Source of the DNA: Inonotus obliquus
Taxonomy: Eukaryota > Basidiomycota > Agaricomycetes > Hymenochaetales > Hymenochaetaceae
Direction: 5' to 3'
DNA length: 64,000 nucleotides
Assembly: GCA_032164295.1 (NCBI GenBank)
Contig: JAJHTX010000001.1
Location: 1,426,001-1,490,000 of the forward strand
The first letter of the stretch is position 1. Every line of letters starts with the position of its first letter. Positions 37,055-48,845 of this stretch are shown here, one piece after another. A program made the translations under genes and the position numbers. Below the pieces are notes generated by a model. It saw nothing but the letters and a program-made list of their open reading frames with translations, ran no database searches and was not told where the DNA came from.

Positions 37055-38929
37055 CTACCGAATTTCTTCGACTTTTGGAGCGTGGGACGTGGCTGTCTTC
37101 TCAGCCGTGCTGCTGGTAGCATCTGAGCTTGATAATTGCGCCGTTCCCAGCGAAGTGGACTGCAACTCAATGTCGCCCGAGATAAAACTCACAGCAGTGG
37201 CAGTATGAGTCGTTCTCATAACGGCATCGCCAAATTGTATCGTCGCCATCGTTGATATGCTGGGATCTATCTGCTGCTTGAGAAGCTGACGCCGTAGGTT
37301 AAGGAGGATACGTGATCCGAAGACACAGGGTATGCTAAGGGAAGTCTGGTTAGTTCGAACGGATGCCTGGGATCGTCTTAGCCAACTCACGCGATGGCAA
37401 GACTAGGCGGATCCAAATTGATTGAGTGTGCAAGGTTCTTTTCCGCTCAAGTAATAGGTGCTTACCCTGAAGCGGCAGCTGTTATTGTAAAACTTGAGAA
37501 GGCAAAGGCGTTCATGAGGAGAATCGTCAAAATACTGCAGGTCACTCGATAAACTCGTGAATGATATCGATAGCGAGGCTTGACGTACCACACGTAGTAT
37601 AAGCAACCATCTTTGATGAAAAGCATGAACAGCGGTGCGTTCCTCCTTCCCATGCGCACCGTACGTACTGTGCGAATGAGTGTCATAGTAAGAAGAGTCC
37701 CGCTCTACAATACAATCTGTCTTTAGTTTGCGGTCAGGTATTAAGAGCAGCACTCACGCTTAATACTTCTGGAATGGCGAGGAGAAACGTGTAGATCGGG
37801 AATCCTTGGGGATAGCAACCGAATGCGAATGGACTGGGTAATTTCCAACAAGTAAGAAATGAGATAGGTGCCAAATCTCCAAAGTTCCTTACCCAGGTCT
37901 ATGCATGACTGTAGAAATGATTAGATTAGTATGCAGGAATAATCATAACTATCATGACTTACCTGTAACGTGCTGGAAAATGAAACCAGAAACAATCGCA
38001 CTAGTTCGCCAAAACCATCCGTCAGTGCATTAGGTCGCTGTTTCGTGACGGTGGCAAGTCTGGAAGCAAGCCAACTTACCAAAACGCTATTAATGCTAAG
38101 AATAATTTAATAGGTCACTTTGTGTGCAAAGTTAATAATTGAACGGGCCACTGACTTGCGAACATCACACAGATAAAGATCAAAACACGTCTAGAACGCC
38201 CCCAAAGCGCGTAGACCCTGTTAAGCAATTAGTATCTCATTGTAAAAAGGTCGCCTCCGATAACAAACCTGAGCGCTAGAATAATATCGACTAGCCAGAA
38301 GGCTCCGATGGTCCCTCCGATCTGATAGCGCACCCAATGAAAACAGCTATATCGATGGCATGTCAAAGGACCTGTATCCATGCATGTCACGGGACAGTAG
38401 GACGAACAACTATGACAGCCGTTAGTTGATGTTGCTTTGGACGAGGACAAATACGCACATTATCCGACACGGTATTATTCAAGTATACTAGACGAACACT
38501 CAGCATTGCTGGAGCAAGTGAACGGCGGACTGGACATACTTGCGGAATTAAACGCGAGAGTAAACATCCCAGAGTAACGGTTCTGACGAATAGATATCAA
38601 AGACATGTACTATCGGTAATTCTGTTGTTACCGGTACATACAACAAACTAGAGAGATGCGAATTGAGTCTGAAATGGTGTGAGAGATAAAAGCAAGTCTC
38701 ACGAAGAGAAAGGTGCCTATCCCCCAAGATGGTCGGCTCCATACAAGAGCCACCTCGTCGCTGAATGTCAGCACATAGTCAAATCTGGGGCATTTTCAGC
38801 ATTCGGCTTCATAACCAAACTCGGAACGCACAATACGATGGCCAACGAAGAAAGCTGTGCGTAGGCATTCGTCGTACTATCCTTGATGATTAAGGTGGCT
38901 GCATCAAGCTCTTGCTGAGACACAGACAT
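37055..38929 (-). CDS. DUF6533-like multi-pass membrane protein, micro-exon rich
   Basis: Basidiomycete-type seven-helix membrane protein of unknown function. The N-terminal DUF6533 signature LFDYVLTFSDEVALVWSRPS WGIGTFLFFVNRY is clear. Exons: 38929-38832, 38784-38703, 38647-38642 (6 nt), 38582-38540, an unresolved part, 38409-38269, 38217-38156, 38095-38080 (16 nt), 38000-37963, 37908-37893 (16 nt), 37833-37758, 37704-37589, 37534-37466, 37402-37391 (12 nt), 37334-37055. Phases agree downstream of 38409. Between 38540 and 38409 several splice choices exist and none is clearly right. Later family marks are IILALRVYALWGRSRR, FIKDGCLYYV and GSRILLNLRRQL. The ~75-residue cytosolic tail is Ser/Thr-rich. 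Confidence 0.7.
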
Positions 38930-39667
38930 GGGGAGAGATCAGAAGAGGAAGGCAACAGGATATATCATACACACGCCGCAGCTCTTTAAGTGTATTCTTG
39001 ATGCAAGTCACGTAATGACGGTCCACTCAATAGATAGATCTGGACGAAACGAACGGGTTCGCTTCATTTATTTAAGTCGTTCGTTTGATATCGGCGGCTT
39101 TCAGCTTCTGAGCTTCAAGAGAAAAACATGCCTTTCTTTTCTTTATGAATTCAACAAGAAGACATAAGTCTTTATGCAATGCCCTGCTGGTGAGAGGGGT
39201 GACATGCAAGTGCGAGGTAGACCATTGTATGCAAAGTGGCAGGGTTGGGCAGTGTTTTTGGCGCCGAGAAACGGATCTCCGCTGAATATGCAACCGGGGA
39301 ATTGGAAAATACCCAAGTAGGTTCAGCTCAGACATGGGTGAAAAATGGAAGAGCCGGCACGCGTATCGCGAAACGAATTTGCTCCAAACGGATCACGTGT
39401 TAAATTTCTCCCTTGTCTCAACACTAGTACTAGTACTAGTAGTACTAGATACTCGCTGGAGGAGTTAATGCCTCCAACAAGTCTTGTGGTAGATATTCTT
39501 GTCTGGCTGGACCGGCGATGATGAAAACTGCAGAGCCATTTCATTTCTCACGTCTAAAATTAGCACAGCCCTGCCCCATCAGCAACCACTGATGGATCAC
39601 TCAGGTTCGCAACAAGTCCCTGATCCTGGCTATCATCTCTCCTTTTGCTTCCGTCGTCGATCTCCCC
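38930..39667. promoter_or_regulatory. Divergent promoter between the DUF6533 and P450 genes
   Basis: About 740 bp with no supported gene. Contains an ACTAGT-type microsatellite at 39423-39450. Confidence 0.5.
39423..39450. repeat. ACTAGT-type microsatellite
   Basis: Four to five imperfect overlapping units of ACTAGT/TAGTAC, largely self-complementary. Confidence 0.7.
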
Positions 39668-42004
39668 ATGCTGCCCAAACTAGAATGGCCGTCCATTTCA
39701 TCCATAGGGCCAGTTTTATGTGCTCTTCTGTCTATCTGGGTCGTCCAACGATGGTCGGCTTACAGGCGTCTAAAAGTCTTGTATAGGTGAAACACTTGCT
39801 TCAAAGAAGAGTTTACCGATAATAACCTTCTGCGAACAGAGATCTTCCGGGACCGCGTTATTTTGCTTACTCTCTCGGTTTTCTGAGTTATAGAGCTCAT
39901 CCGCGTTACCTCACCCCTCCTCGGAATGAGAATTTTCATGCGAAGCATTCGATATATGAATACTATGGACGGGACGTCATTTCCAACATGACGCTTTGGC
40001 CGAAACCAAGGGCACAAATTTGGGTTGCGGACGCTGATGCAATAAAAGTACGCCCACATAACGTGACCGCCTCCGTAGTCGCAATACCTAAATATGGCTC
40101 CAAAGGAATTAACACTATCCAGGGATAGATTTGCGAAACCCGTCTCCATGTATAAGTTACTCTCATTCTTTGGAGGCAACATTGTCGCTTCTGAAGGCGA
40201 GGAGTGGAAGAGACATAGGAAAATAGTTCAGCCCGCATTTTCAGAGGTCCGTCTAATGCCTAATTCCGTCATTTATGGTCTGAATTACCTCTATTTGCAG
40301 AGAAATAACAAGCTTGTCTGGAACGAGACGTGTCGCATTGTCAATGAAATGATCTCGTCATGGGGACACGACAAGGACACAATTGAAGTTGACCATGCTG
40401 TGAACATAACTCTTCCGGTAAACATAGATCCACTCTTCGGAAGCTCCAGAACTGATATTTCCATATTAGATTGCTCTGTTAGTGATCGGGTCCGCTGGCT
40501 TCGGAAAGCAAGTTGGCTGGGAAGAAGACCTCTTTGTACCCGACGGCCATAAAATGTCCTTCCAGACTGCCTTGAGCATAGTGTGCAAGGATCTCTTCCT
40601 CAAGATCATCATTCCGAAATGGGCAACATGCTTAACGCAACGCTATCGCAATATTCATGCAGCCTTTGATGAACTCAAGGTAGGCTATACTTATTGTTTA
40701 GCGTCCGTGGTGATTAACCTATCCAACCTATTAGCTCTATATGGAAGAGGCCATTGAAGAACGAAAGTGTGTACCACTAAGTGATGTGTCCCATAACGAC
40801 CTTTTCAGCAACCTCATACATGCAACTGAGGAGGAAGAAAACCAATCGAAGCTGAGCCCGGGGGAACTCATGGGTACGGCTCTACACATTATGAATCACA
40901 GACAACTGCTGACTTTCCGCTGCGGTCGGCCAGGCGATACATTCATTTTCCTTCTTGCTGGCCATGAGGTTCTCCATATTGCTTCTTAATATTGATGCCT
41001 AGCTAACATTCTTGGGTGCAGACAACTGCGCATACCCTCGCGTTCACCTTCGCCCTACTTGCTTTGTACCAAGAAGAGCAGGAGCTCCTGTATCAGCAGC
41101 TGAAGACAGTAATTACGGACGGGAAAATGCCGGTGATTACTTCTCCCGCTAATGTAAACACCAGAATCCATGCTGATGAACCGGATTCAAGGCATACGAA
41201 GTCATGTACTTGTTATCCAGATCGATGGCGTGAGGCTTCCATGAGTCCACCCTGTCAAAACGGTCATTTGACAGTGTTCCTAGCGTACTCTACGAGACTC
41301 TCCGACTATTTCCTCCGGTAAGATATTAACTTTTGCCTTTAAATGAAAACTACTGACGGCTCGATATAGGTAAATGTTATACCAAAGGTCGCCTTACACG
41401 AGACGACACTCTCCTTTGGCTCCGCTATCGATCAAAGCGAAGGTCGGGAAGCTCAAATGATGACACGAAAGTCAGTCCGTATACCCAGAAACGCACGACT
41501 GATCATACACACAGCTGGTTTGCATTATAATCGTGAGCTCGATACAAACATGTTCTCTTGGCGAGAGCTTACTGAGCCAATGCATGCCTCACAGCACGCT
41601 ACTGGGATGATCCTCATGAGTTCCGTCCCTCGCGGTTTCTGGGTGATTGGCCGAAGGAGGCTTTCCTACCCTTCTCCGGAGGCCCTCGAGCATGCATCGG
41701 TCGAAGGTAAGTTAATCTGTTCGTGATGAACTCGAGGGGATTCGGTACTGATGGCTGGTTGTGAAGATTCTTCGAGACAGAAGGAATCGCAACTCTCTCC
41801 GTACTCCTGTTGAAATATAGGATTAAGATTAAGGAGGATCCACTATTTGCTGGGGAGAGCTTCGAGGAAAAGAAAGAGAGGATCCTAAGGTGTAAAGCAG
41901 GCTTGACTCTCACGTATGTCCTTTCTGCCTAGCAGAGTGAAGAACATCAGCTGATGCGATCAGATAGACCAGTACACGTACCTCTAGTTTTCATCAAACG
42001 TTAA
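39668..42004 (+). CDS. Cytochrome P450 monooxygenase, 14 exons
   Basis: Membrane-anchored heme monooxygenase; substrate unknown. Exons: 39668-39786, 39840-40047, 40106-40246, 40301-40417, 40470-40679, 40735-40873, 40934-40968, 41022-41132, 41192-41229, 41275-41317, 41370-41532, 41595-41706, 41767-41913, 41968-42004; 539 residues. N-terminal anchor (IGPVLCALLSIWVV), then LPGPRYF. WKRHRKIVQPAFSE is the C-helix, FIFLLAGHETTAHTLAF the I-helix, YETLRLFPP the ExxR motif, HYNPRYWDDPHEFRPSRF the PERF region, and FLPFSGGPRACIGRRFFETE the heme-binding loop with its Cys. At first it looks broken by stops and frame changes, but every break is an ordinary ~50-nt intron. The CYP family was not assigned. 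Confidence 0.9.
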
Positions 42005-42345
42005 GCAATCGTAGATGTCGACGCCCACTTTTGATAGTTTGCTCGGCAGATTTGATCTGATTACATAAGCCTACATAAACGCAAAGTTCCTCGTAACAAG
42101 GACACATCTCTCTTAGTTCGTTCCATCCTCCTAGCACCAGTACCTCTTTGCTCCTGTACAACCAACTCCATATCCCGCTCGCTTATCACATCTCTCGACT
42201 TTTTAACTAAGGTCGACTGCCTTTCTCAGTGACGAATACAATACAGCACGCCTCGTTCAACAACAAAAACCAATCTCTAAGAGCCACCCTCTTCCCCGCC
42301 CTTTCACGAGGAACAAGCTTAATTTTTTTTTACTCTATTATTACC
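42005..42345. other. Intergenic, promoter of the RRM-like gene
   Basis: Pyrimidine-rich leader before the downstream ATG; no gene seen. Confidence 0.5.
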
Positions 42346-43203
42346 ATGGCCTCCCAGCTCGCCCCACTTTCTGCGTCCGTCACCCGCATCCTCAGCCTCA
42401 CCGGGTTTTCCAAGGAACTCAAGACCAAGGACATCCAGGCGGCCTTTTCAGAATGGGAGAATGCGTCAGGTGGCTTTAGGATCAAATGGATTGATGATAC
42501 TAGCCTCATGATTGTATTCAATGATGCTGGGGTCGGTGCGTACAGATTTTTAATGACTTGACTTGTTTTAGGTCCGTTGAAGCAAACATTTCCTGTAGCC
42601 AAACGTGCTTATCTACGTACACTGTGCGTGCCGCCGCCCACCATTTTTGAAAGCTCGCCTGTGGCGACAATCCGACCCTATGATGGTCCTGATGCCCAAA
42701 TCATCATTCAAAATGTGAATTCACGCCATGCGAGCAATGCGTCACGGACACATAACTCCCGTGCATCGATGTCCGTTCCGAATGGTCATGGACGCATGGC
42801 AAGCACGAGTGTGCGGAACGCGAAGATCGCAAACGGATCGATCCCGGAGCACCCGAGCATATCTACGAACACTAACGGCCTACACTCATTTGGACGTGAA
42901 CCGTCCCCGACGTTGCCATCTGTGCCATCGCAACCTACATTGAGCTCAATGATCTCGTCTTCCTCATCCTTTACAGATGATGCTATCATGAATGATCCCG
43001 CCATACTCGCAGCGGGGGAGCAGAACGTCAGTTCTGCGCCACCTCGGATTGGAGATCCGGGAAAGCGTATGCTCGGTGCTGCTCTTGGAGTCAGGCATCC
43101 CGGACTAGGCCCGAGAACGCTGAATGGTGGCAACTCCGGAAACAACGGTGGCCTGATGAAAGACGTGGCTAAGGCGATGAGCGGTCTAGCTGTGGCGGAA
43201 TGA
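42346..43203 (+). CDS. RRM-like (Thc1/R3HCC1L-type) protein
   Basis: Exons 42346-42535 and 42572-43203, 273 residues. Residues ~10-95 form a compact alpha/beta domain with the pattern LTGFSKELKTKDIQAAFSEW followed by GGFRIKWIDDTSLMIVFNDA and PLKQTFPVAKRAYLRTL. This resembles the divergent RRM of Thc1 and human R3HCC1L, in which the GGFRIKW(V/I)D segment is conserved. The rest is Ser/Asn-rich and disordered, ending in a Gly/Asn-rich stretch and the helix LMKDVAKAMSGLAVAE. RNA binding is inferred from the fold only. The intron is very short (36 nt), but GT and AG are canonical and the phase fits. Confidence 0.65.
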
Positions 43204-43524
43204 ACGCAGACGGGTAGCAGAAACGCAACTGGGTTTGGACGTAAACGGAGGGGCAACCGATGCTAGGTCGATATGGTTTAATTTACTTCACCGTCTCACG
43301 GGTGGAGGCTGTTACACGGAGTAATTTTCACCACTACCTACCGCCGTTCTTTTGATTTTTTTACTGGTACCTAAATAGTTCTTACACGCACTTCACTTCT
43401 TCGCCTTCTGTTCTCAAGTAGCATCACTTTGCCCTTCCCTTTCTCTGGTTTCTATATGTTTGAAGTTCACGTGTACGTAATATAACTGCAGCTTGCCGAC
43501 CTTTGCCGATCATATACTGTCATC
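43204..43524. other. Intergenic, SREBP promoter
   Basis: No gene. Contains CACGTG-flank-like GTTCACGTGTACG at 43466-43478, an E-box that a bHLH factor could bind. Confidence 0.4.
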
Positions 43525-46500
43525 ATGAGTACCTCATTCATTGACCAGCCAAGTGAAGCTATTCAAAGGATGGATGGCAAAAGACGGTCGCCTGATGATA
43601 ACTATCCTTCTGATTCGACAGACCCATTCAGCCTCCTCTGCAATCCCGACTTTCTGTCTTGTACCCCAAATGGCCTCCTGGGAGGGTCCGCAGGACCTGC
43701 GTATAACGGATGCTCTCCGAGCAGCTGGTCTACCACGGGCATGGTCGATACCATGTCTTTCACAGAGAACATGCCAATGCAGTTGGATCTGGGTGGAATG
43801 TCCTTCAATGAACTCGATTCTAACTCTGTCGAGTTCATGAATACTTTGCTTAGCCTCGATCCGATGCTTCTGTCGGATAATGCTCTTGGTGCAGTAGGAG
43901 AAACGTCCTCTACCCCAGCGAGTGCTTCATCACCGGTCGTCAATATGAACTTTCCCCTGAATTTCTGGGCGTCCACTCCTCAACTTGGTATGTCGACACC
44001 TGAGGGTCACATCACGACTCCAACTCCAGACACTCAGGACGGTCAGTCTCTACGTATGGTTTCTAGGCCTCCTCCGGAATTGCCTTTTCCTACAAGTCTT
44101 TCGGGTTCAGATAAACCGATGGAAGGAGTGAGGGAGCATGACAGAATGAGGGCCACAACAATCACTAATGCTGACACTACGAGTAAGCATCCCCCTTTAA
44201 ATGTTCGCTCAGTACTGATTAGGTAAATTCTTTGTACAAAAGACCAAGCCAACAAAGTTCCGATCCCGCGCCTTCCACCACCCATTCGTAGCAATTCGAA
44301 ATCTGTACCATCTTCGTCTGCTCGCGCGGATGCATCGCCCGCGCCATCCGCAGCATCTGGACCTTCACGTACGAAGCTCCCCCACTGTGCCGTCGAGCGA
44401 CGATATCGAATCAATATGAGGCAGCACTTGAAGGACCTTCGTGAAGTCGTCCCTGCATTGCGTGTCTTGGAGCTCAAACCGGGAAACCGTATCAGTAACC
44501 TATCCCTTAAACCGGGAATACGACGAGCTGGTATAGACGCAGATCCCAGTGCCGAAGGAGAGGATATCATAGACGAACGTGGTTACATTGATGGCGTGAA
44601 AGTGGCGCGAAACGGAAGCAAGACGACTGTGGTTTTGAAATCAATCGAATACATACGCGTATTGAAACGCAGGGAGATGCGCTTGAAGCATGAGCAGGAG
44701 GGCCTCAAGGAACTGGTCCAAAGCTTTCCTGGAGGTTCTGAGCGTCTGCAGCAATGGGAACAGGAATGGCGGGAGAAATTCGGTGGTCTAGAGAAGGATG
44801 AGCTTGAGAAAGAAAGCGCGGAAGGTCGACGGAGTAGTCAATGTGACGAGGATTTCGATACTACGGATAACGGCGACGACAACACAAACATGTCTGGACC
44901 ACGATCCTTGAAACGAGCGAGGACGGGCCCCATATCTTCTGATGATGACGGGTCAAAGGCTGCCAACACATCAATTCTAAGTCGCGACGATACGATTGGC
45001 CCCAAGAAATACGTTGCAATAAAGCCTGCTCCGACCTCAACGGTTGCCGGCGTTTCGTCCATTGCGGTCACTCAACCTGTGAAAAGAAAACGGGGTCGTC
45101 CTCGGAAGAATCCCTTGCCCCCTCTACCGAATAGCCCAAAGCAGGACATCTCGATTGTCCGAACTAAGCAGCAGCCCGCAGCCACCACATCGATAACTCA
45201 GGAGGAACACCTAATAGCATCGGCACAGCCGGACTACCAAATGCAACACGGGGAGACTCATTCCTCCGGACCGCTCCTCTTATCCATGTTTACATTCGTC
45301 TCTTTCTTCCTTTCGCCTCTTCCGCTTTCATCTGACAGAAACGCCGGCCGATCACACGCGCATTCCGGATCCGTGCTGGCTAGGCCTACAGACCACAACT
45401 TTCTCAATAGTCTCGTTTCATCGACAGAGGTCGCAGGGTTGAACTGGCGCGACGCCATACACCTCATCCACCTGTGCTTTTCTGCTTTTGTGGTTTTCTC
45501 TGTGCTGCGCCCACGGCTCCTTTGGTTCGCTCAAGCGTCTCGCAGACTTTTACTCTCGAGCCTACATCAAATCATTATGTTCACCAGTTCGTTTCGTAGT
45601 CCTGTCACGTTCATACCCCAGTTCCCCCGAGTCCGCCGTGATCCAGGTGCAAAAATTCTTGCAGGTGTACGGAAACTGAAGCAGCTAGCAAATGGAGGGC
45701 TAGTCATGCCAGAAATAGAGGCTCAGGTATATCAAGAAGCTTTTGGAATAAGGCCCGGCATAATGAATTTGCTAATAACACCGTTGCGCTTGATGGTACC
45801 CCCAGAAAAGCATGAGTATTGGAGGCTAGAGCGAAGGGTGTTTATGAGACTCGTCGAACTCGTGGCTCTGAATGGTAATGCGTTATCTCTTGTAGGAACA
45901 CCTATCACTTATTCAATTATACGCAGCAAATTCTTCCCTAAGCTTGCGGCTGCAAGTATTCTTGGGCGTATTCCGCTACAGATACGATATTTCCTTAACT
46001 GCAACTGAGGTGGCCAGCTTGGCGCTACTCCTCTATCCTATTTGGCGTGTCAAGAGCATCGGGCTTTGGGAGCTTGCAGTTGCCCGAGTGCAAGGAAAAG
46101 GCCCCTCTGCTTACATATGCAAGCCGTTCGACATATTCGTGCTTGAAACTATGTCCGTTGATGATGCGGCTCAAGGAATCAATAGATTACACAGGAATGC
46201 CGGGGCTCGTGTTTTGAGAGTGGACCCGGATGATGGCCAACTCAGGGGAGTGTATAGCGGACATCGTGACTTATCAAGTCCTTTCGCTGCACTCACCAGA
46301 CAGGCGGTACACGAGTATATCCAAGCCCAGGCGGAAGTGCTCTTCGCTCAGATTACCTCCGAAGAGCAAGAGGAATGTTCACCCTTGACGGATAGCGAGG
46401 TCATGGAATACGAGCGCCTTTTATTTGCCGGCCGTTCGCTCGATCCACCGACAGTGGCCCTGTTGAACTATTTTGATCAAGTATACAGATCGAAGGTGAC

Positions 46501-46798
46501 GAGGCACGATATAATAACCGACCCAAGTATTGCGGACGAAATTGTGAAGGAATGGGGCGAATTTTCAGCTATCCACTCGGAGTTGAAAGCTCTGGTCGAT
46601 GCGACTCTGCTATATAGGGATATTTCCGCACTGACTGGGACTGGTCAGGATGGTCGGTCTTCGGACGGCGAGCGTGCCGTATCTCAAATAAGCGACGCTC
46701 TTGAGCTGCAGCGGTGTTTGGCTTCCAGAGCGTTCGACCGGACCGATGACCTTCGAAATGCGCGAACCCGTGTTCTTAAAAACCTTGCAGTCAACTAG
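43525..46798 (+). CDS. SRE1: Sterol regulatory element-binding protein (SREBP/Sre1)
   Basis: ER-membrane-tethered bHLH factor released by proteolysis to activate sterol and hypoxia genes. Exon 1 43525-44182; exon 2 from 44243; a later exon in another frame ends at 46798; about 1050 residues. N-terminal Ser/Pro-rich activation region. bHLH at ~270-350: HCAVERRYRINMRQHLKDLR with the SREBP-specific Tyr, a loop of ~50-60 residues, then SKTTVVLKSIEYIRVLKRRE. An AT-hook-like KRKRGRPRKNP lies near residue 500. Two membrane segments (LLLSMFTFVSFFLSPLPL; LIHLCFSAFVVFSVL) flank a ~45-residue luminal loop. A long C-terminal regulatory domain follows (ATEVASLALLLYPIWRV). The frame change near 45850-45900 needs an intron ending TTGTAG at about 45897, but the donor is uncertain (GTGTTT, GTCGAA or GTGGCT). 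Confidence 0.85.
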
Positions 46799-47226
46799 AA
46801 CAGGGCGTTGCCTATATGTATTGGACAGAGAAAATGTTATTGGTCGGTACACTGTATGAAGAACCACACAAAACTGGGAATCTTATTCGCTGTGGAGATA
46901 AAGGGAGGTTGGGCGGAGAGATGAAAACCAATCTTACTGGCCCTGGACATTACATAATCGACTTGATGGAGGATGACTCACGTGTCATTCCCGCTTAGAT
47001 GAATTACCGGATCTCCGGTTCAGCACTTGCATATATTTATTCGTGTCCGTGTCCGTGTTCCCTCCTTCCCCCATTCTTTCCCTTCCGCACATTTTCACTA
47101 GCCCATCCTGTGTTTCTTATAACATCTGGACGCCAGTGCGTCTATGCCTGGCACTAGCAAATGCTTGCCAGACTGTCTAGGACGTGCTCCCAGTTGACTG
47201 ACTTTGGTTGGAGTGTCTCGAGCCGC
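46799..47226. other. Intergenic
   Basis: 3' flank of the SREBP gene and upstream region of the next gene; no supported gene. Confidence 0.5.
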
Positions 47227-48153
47227 ATGAGTAATGACTTGAATGTTGAGGATGGCGAAGTTATGGATTATGACCTTCTGGTACGAAGTTCTGCTCTTGG
47301 TAATTCCACATGGCTTAAAGCTGCCCGCTATTAGCCCCCGGAGGCCCAATTTTCCCTAATCATGCCGGAAAACGCGCTGGAAAGTGTTGCAGGCGCATGC
47401 GGGAAAATGTTCAGCCCCTTGTGTAGATTTGCTGGGTCCGTACTGAGCACAGACGTCGAAAGGGTTATCATGGCTCTGCATGAGGCAGATCCTAGTTTCT
47501 CAGCTGACTTGGTACGCGAGCGCTGATCTTGACCTGCTCTTAAGCTCCTTTTAATAACACTTTTCTTGTAGGAGATCGAAGATAACTCGGAAGACATATA
47601 TGTGATACCATTTCCCTCATCAGATGGAACTGCCTTGGACCCTCGCTTGTCCTCGCGCGAGTCATCAGACGCACGCAAGTCCGATTCAAGTCTGAGTAAT
47701 CCAGCTTCGCCTTGCGCTCGTGGCGTTGAGCATGCGTCGGAGCCTTCGGAGTCGGTGCCACAGAATTTGCGACCTATCCCTATCCCTCGAATTGTCATTA
47801 CCCTTGCACCTTGTCAAGAGTGGCGCGAAATGTCATCTTGTGTTCCAGTACAAGATACGTCGTTTGGTGCGCGGCTAACCGTTCCTGCGCATAACGCACT
47901 TAACGCGTGCCACCCACCAATGAGGCCTCCTTCTACCCCTTACATGCCCTTGTATACCACAATTCGTGCTTGGACCTACAAACAAGGCCACTGGTGCGCC
48001 GTTATCCCAGGATTGGACGAACAGGAACGACGGGGTATATTCTCACGACCAGTTAACCTTCGTCGACGTGCGATGCGAAAAAGGATGATTGCCGCTCGGG
48101 ACCATGCAATCTCATGCCAAAACATGTTCGCAAGGAGCAAACGTGACTCATAA
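47227..48153 (+). CDS. Hypothetical protein
   Basis: I do not recognise this protein. Exons 47227-47280, 47335-47511 and 47572-48153 give 270 residues. The start MSNDLNVEDGEVMDYDLL is the first ATG giving a consistent frame through both introns. Residues ~20-80 could form a small helical unit (LESVAGACGKMFSPLCRFAG, VERVIMALHEADPSF). A Ser-rich acidic linker follows, then a C-terminal region with RIVITLAPCQEW, TIRAWTYKQGHWCAVIPGLD and a very basic end (NLRRRAMRKRMIAA). No membrane segment or signal peptide is seen. Conservation elsewhere cannot be judged here. Confidence 0.6.
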
Positions 48154-48845
48154 TTTTTGACTTATTCTGATTGATTCATGCGTGAATGCTTTATTTTCTT
48201 TTTGCTTACCCCATGATTTTTCCATATTGCTATTTCTATATCACCCGCAATCTGTTTCATACATCTTCAGCATCTATTAGTGTCTGCATGTAGAATTACG
48301 TCTATCACGAGCCATTGAATTAGAATTGTTCCGGGCCGGGCATGAGTTATCTGTTGCCCTCGCGAATTCCTGCATTGCTTGTGTCCATTCCAACCGATCG
48401 GAAAAGGGTACAGAGTTTCGTTTCCACCGACTATGAAATAGTAGCCAGGACCATTTTCATATGACCACAAGCTGCACTAGTGGTGCATAATCGGGTTTTC
48501 CCTCCAAATTGGATTTTCAGAGGCAGGAGGGCTCTTACCCGACGTAAAGAACTGCGGCCGATGAACTGTCTCCGAAACAGGTGTTTGACGGAGAGGTCGA
48601 GGTAGTTCTACGGTAATGAGCGCTCCCTGTCAGAGTAGTTCCTCAGAGGGCAAATCGACTGGTGCCAGTCGCGCATCTTCAGAGTCATTCAGGTACCAGT
48701 CCTCTAAGTGGGCATATAGACAAAGACTATGCAAATCAAACACGGTATATCTACAGTGCAGGAAATAACATACACAAATGTGTTGTAAGAAATACAAGCA
48801 TGCAGTGGGAGGAGATTAGATAGCAAAAGCAAGTATGACGATCGA
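48154..48845. other. Intergenic, convergent 3' ends
   Basis: About 690 bp between convergent genes; no supported gene. Confidence 0.55.

Noticed and set aside
38928..39167. Plus-strand 79-codon frame in the divergent promoter.
   Set aside because: No homology, starts at the DUF6533 start codon region and has no splice extension.
39668..42004. The P450 first looked like a pseudogene because of in-frame stops and frame changes.
   Set aside because: Every break is removed by a canonical GT-AG intron of about 50 nt; all 14 exons join in phase and all P450 motifs, including the heme Cys loop, are intact.
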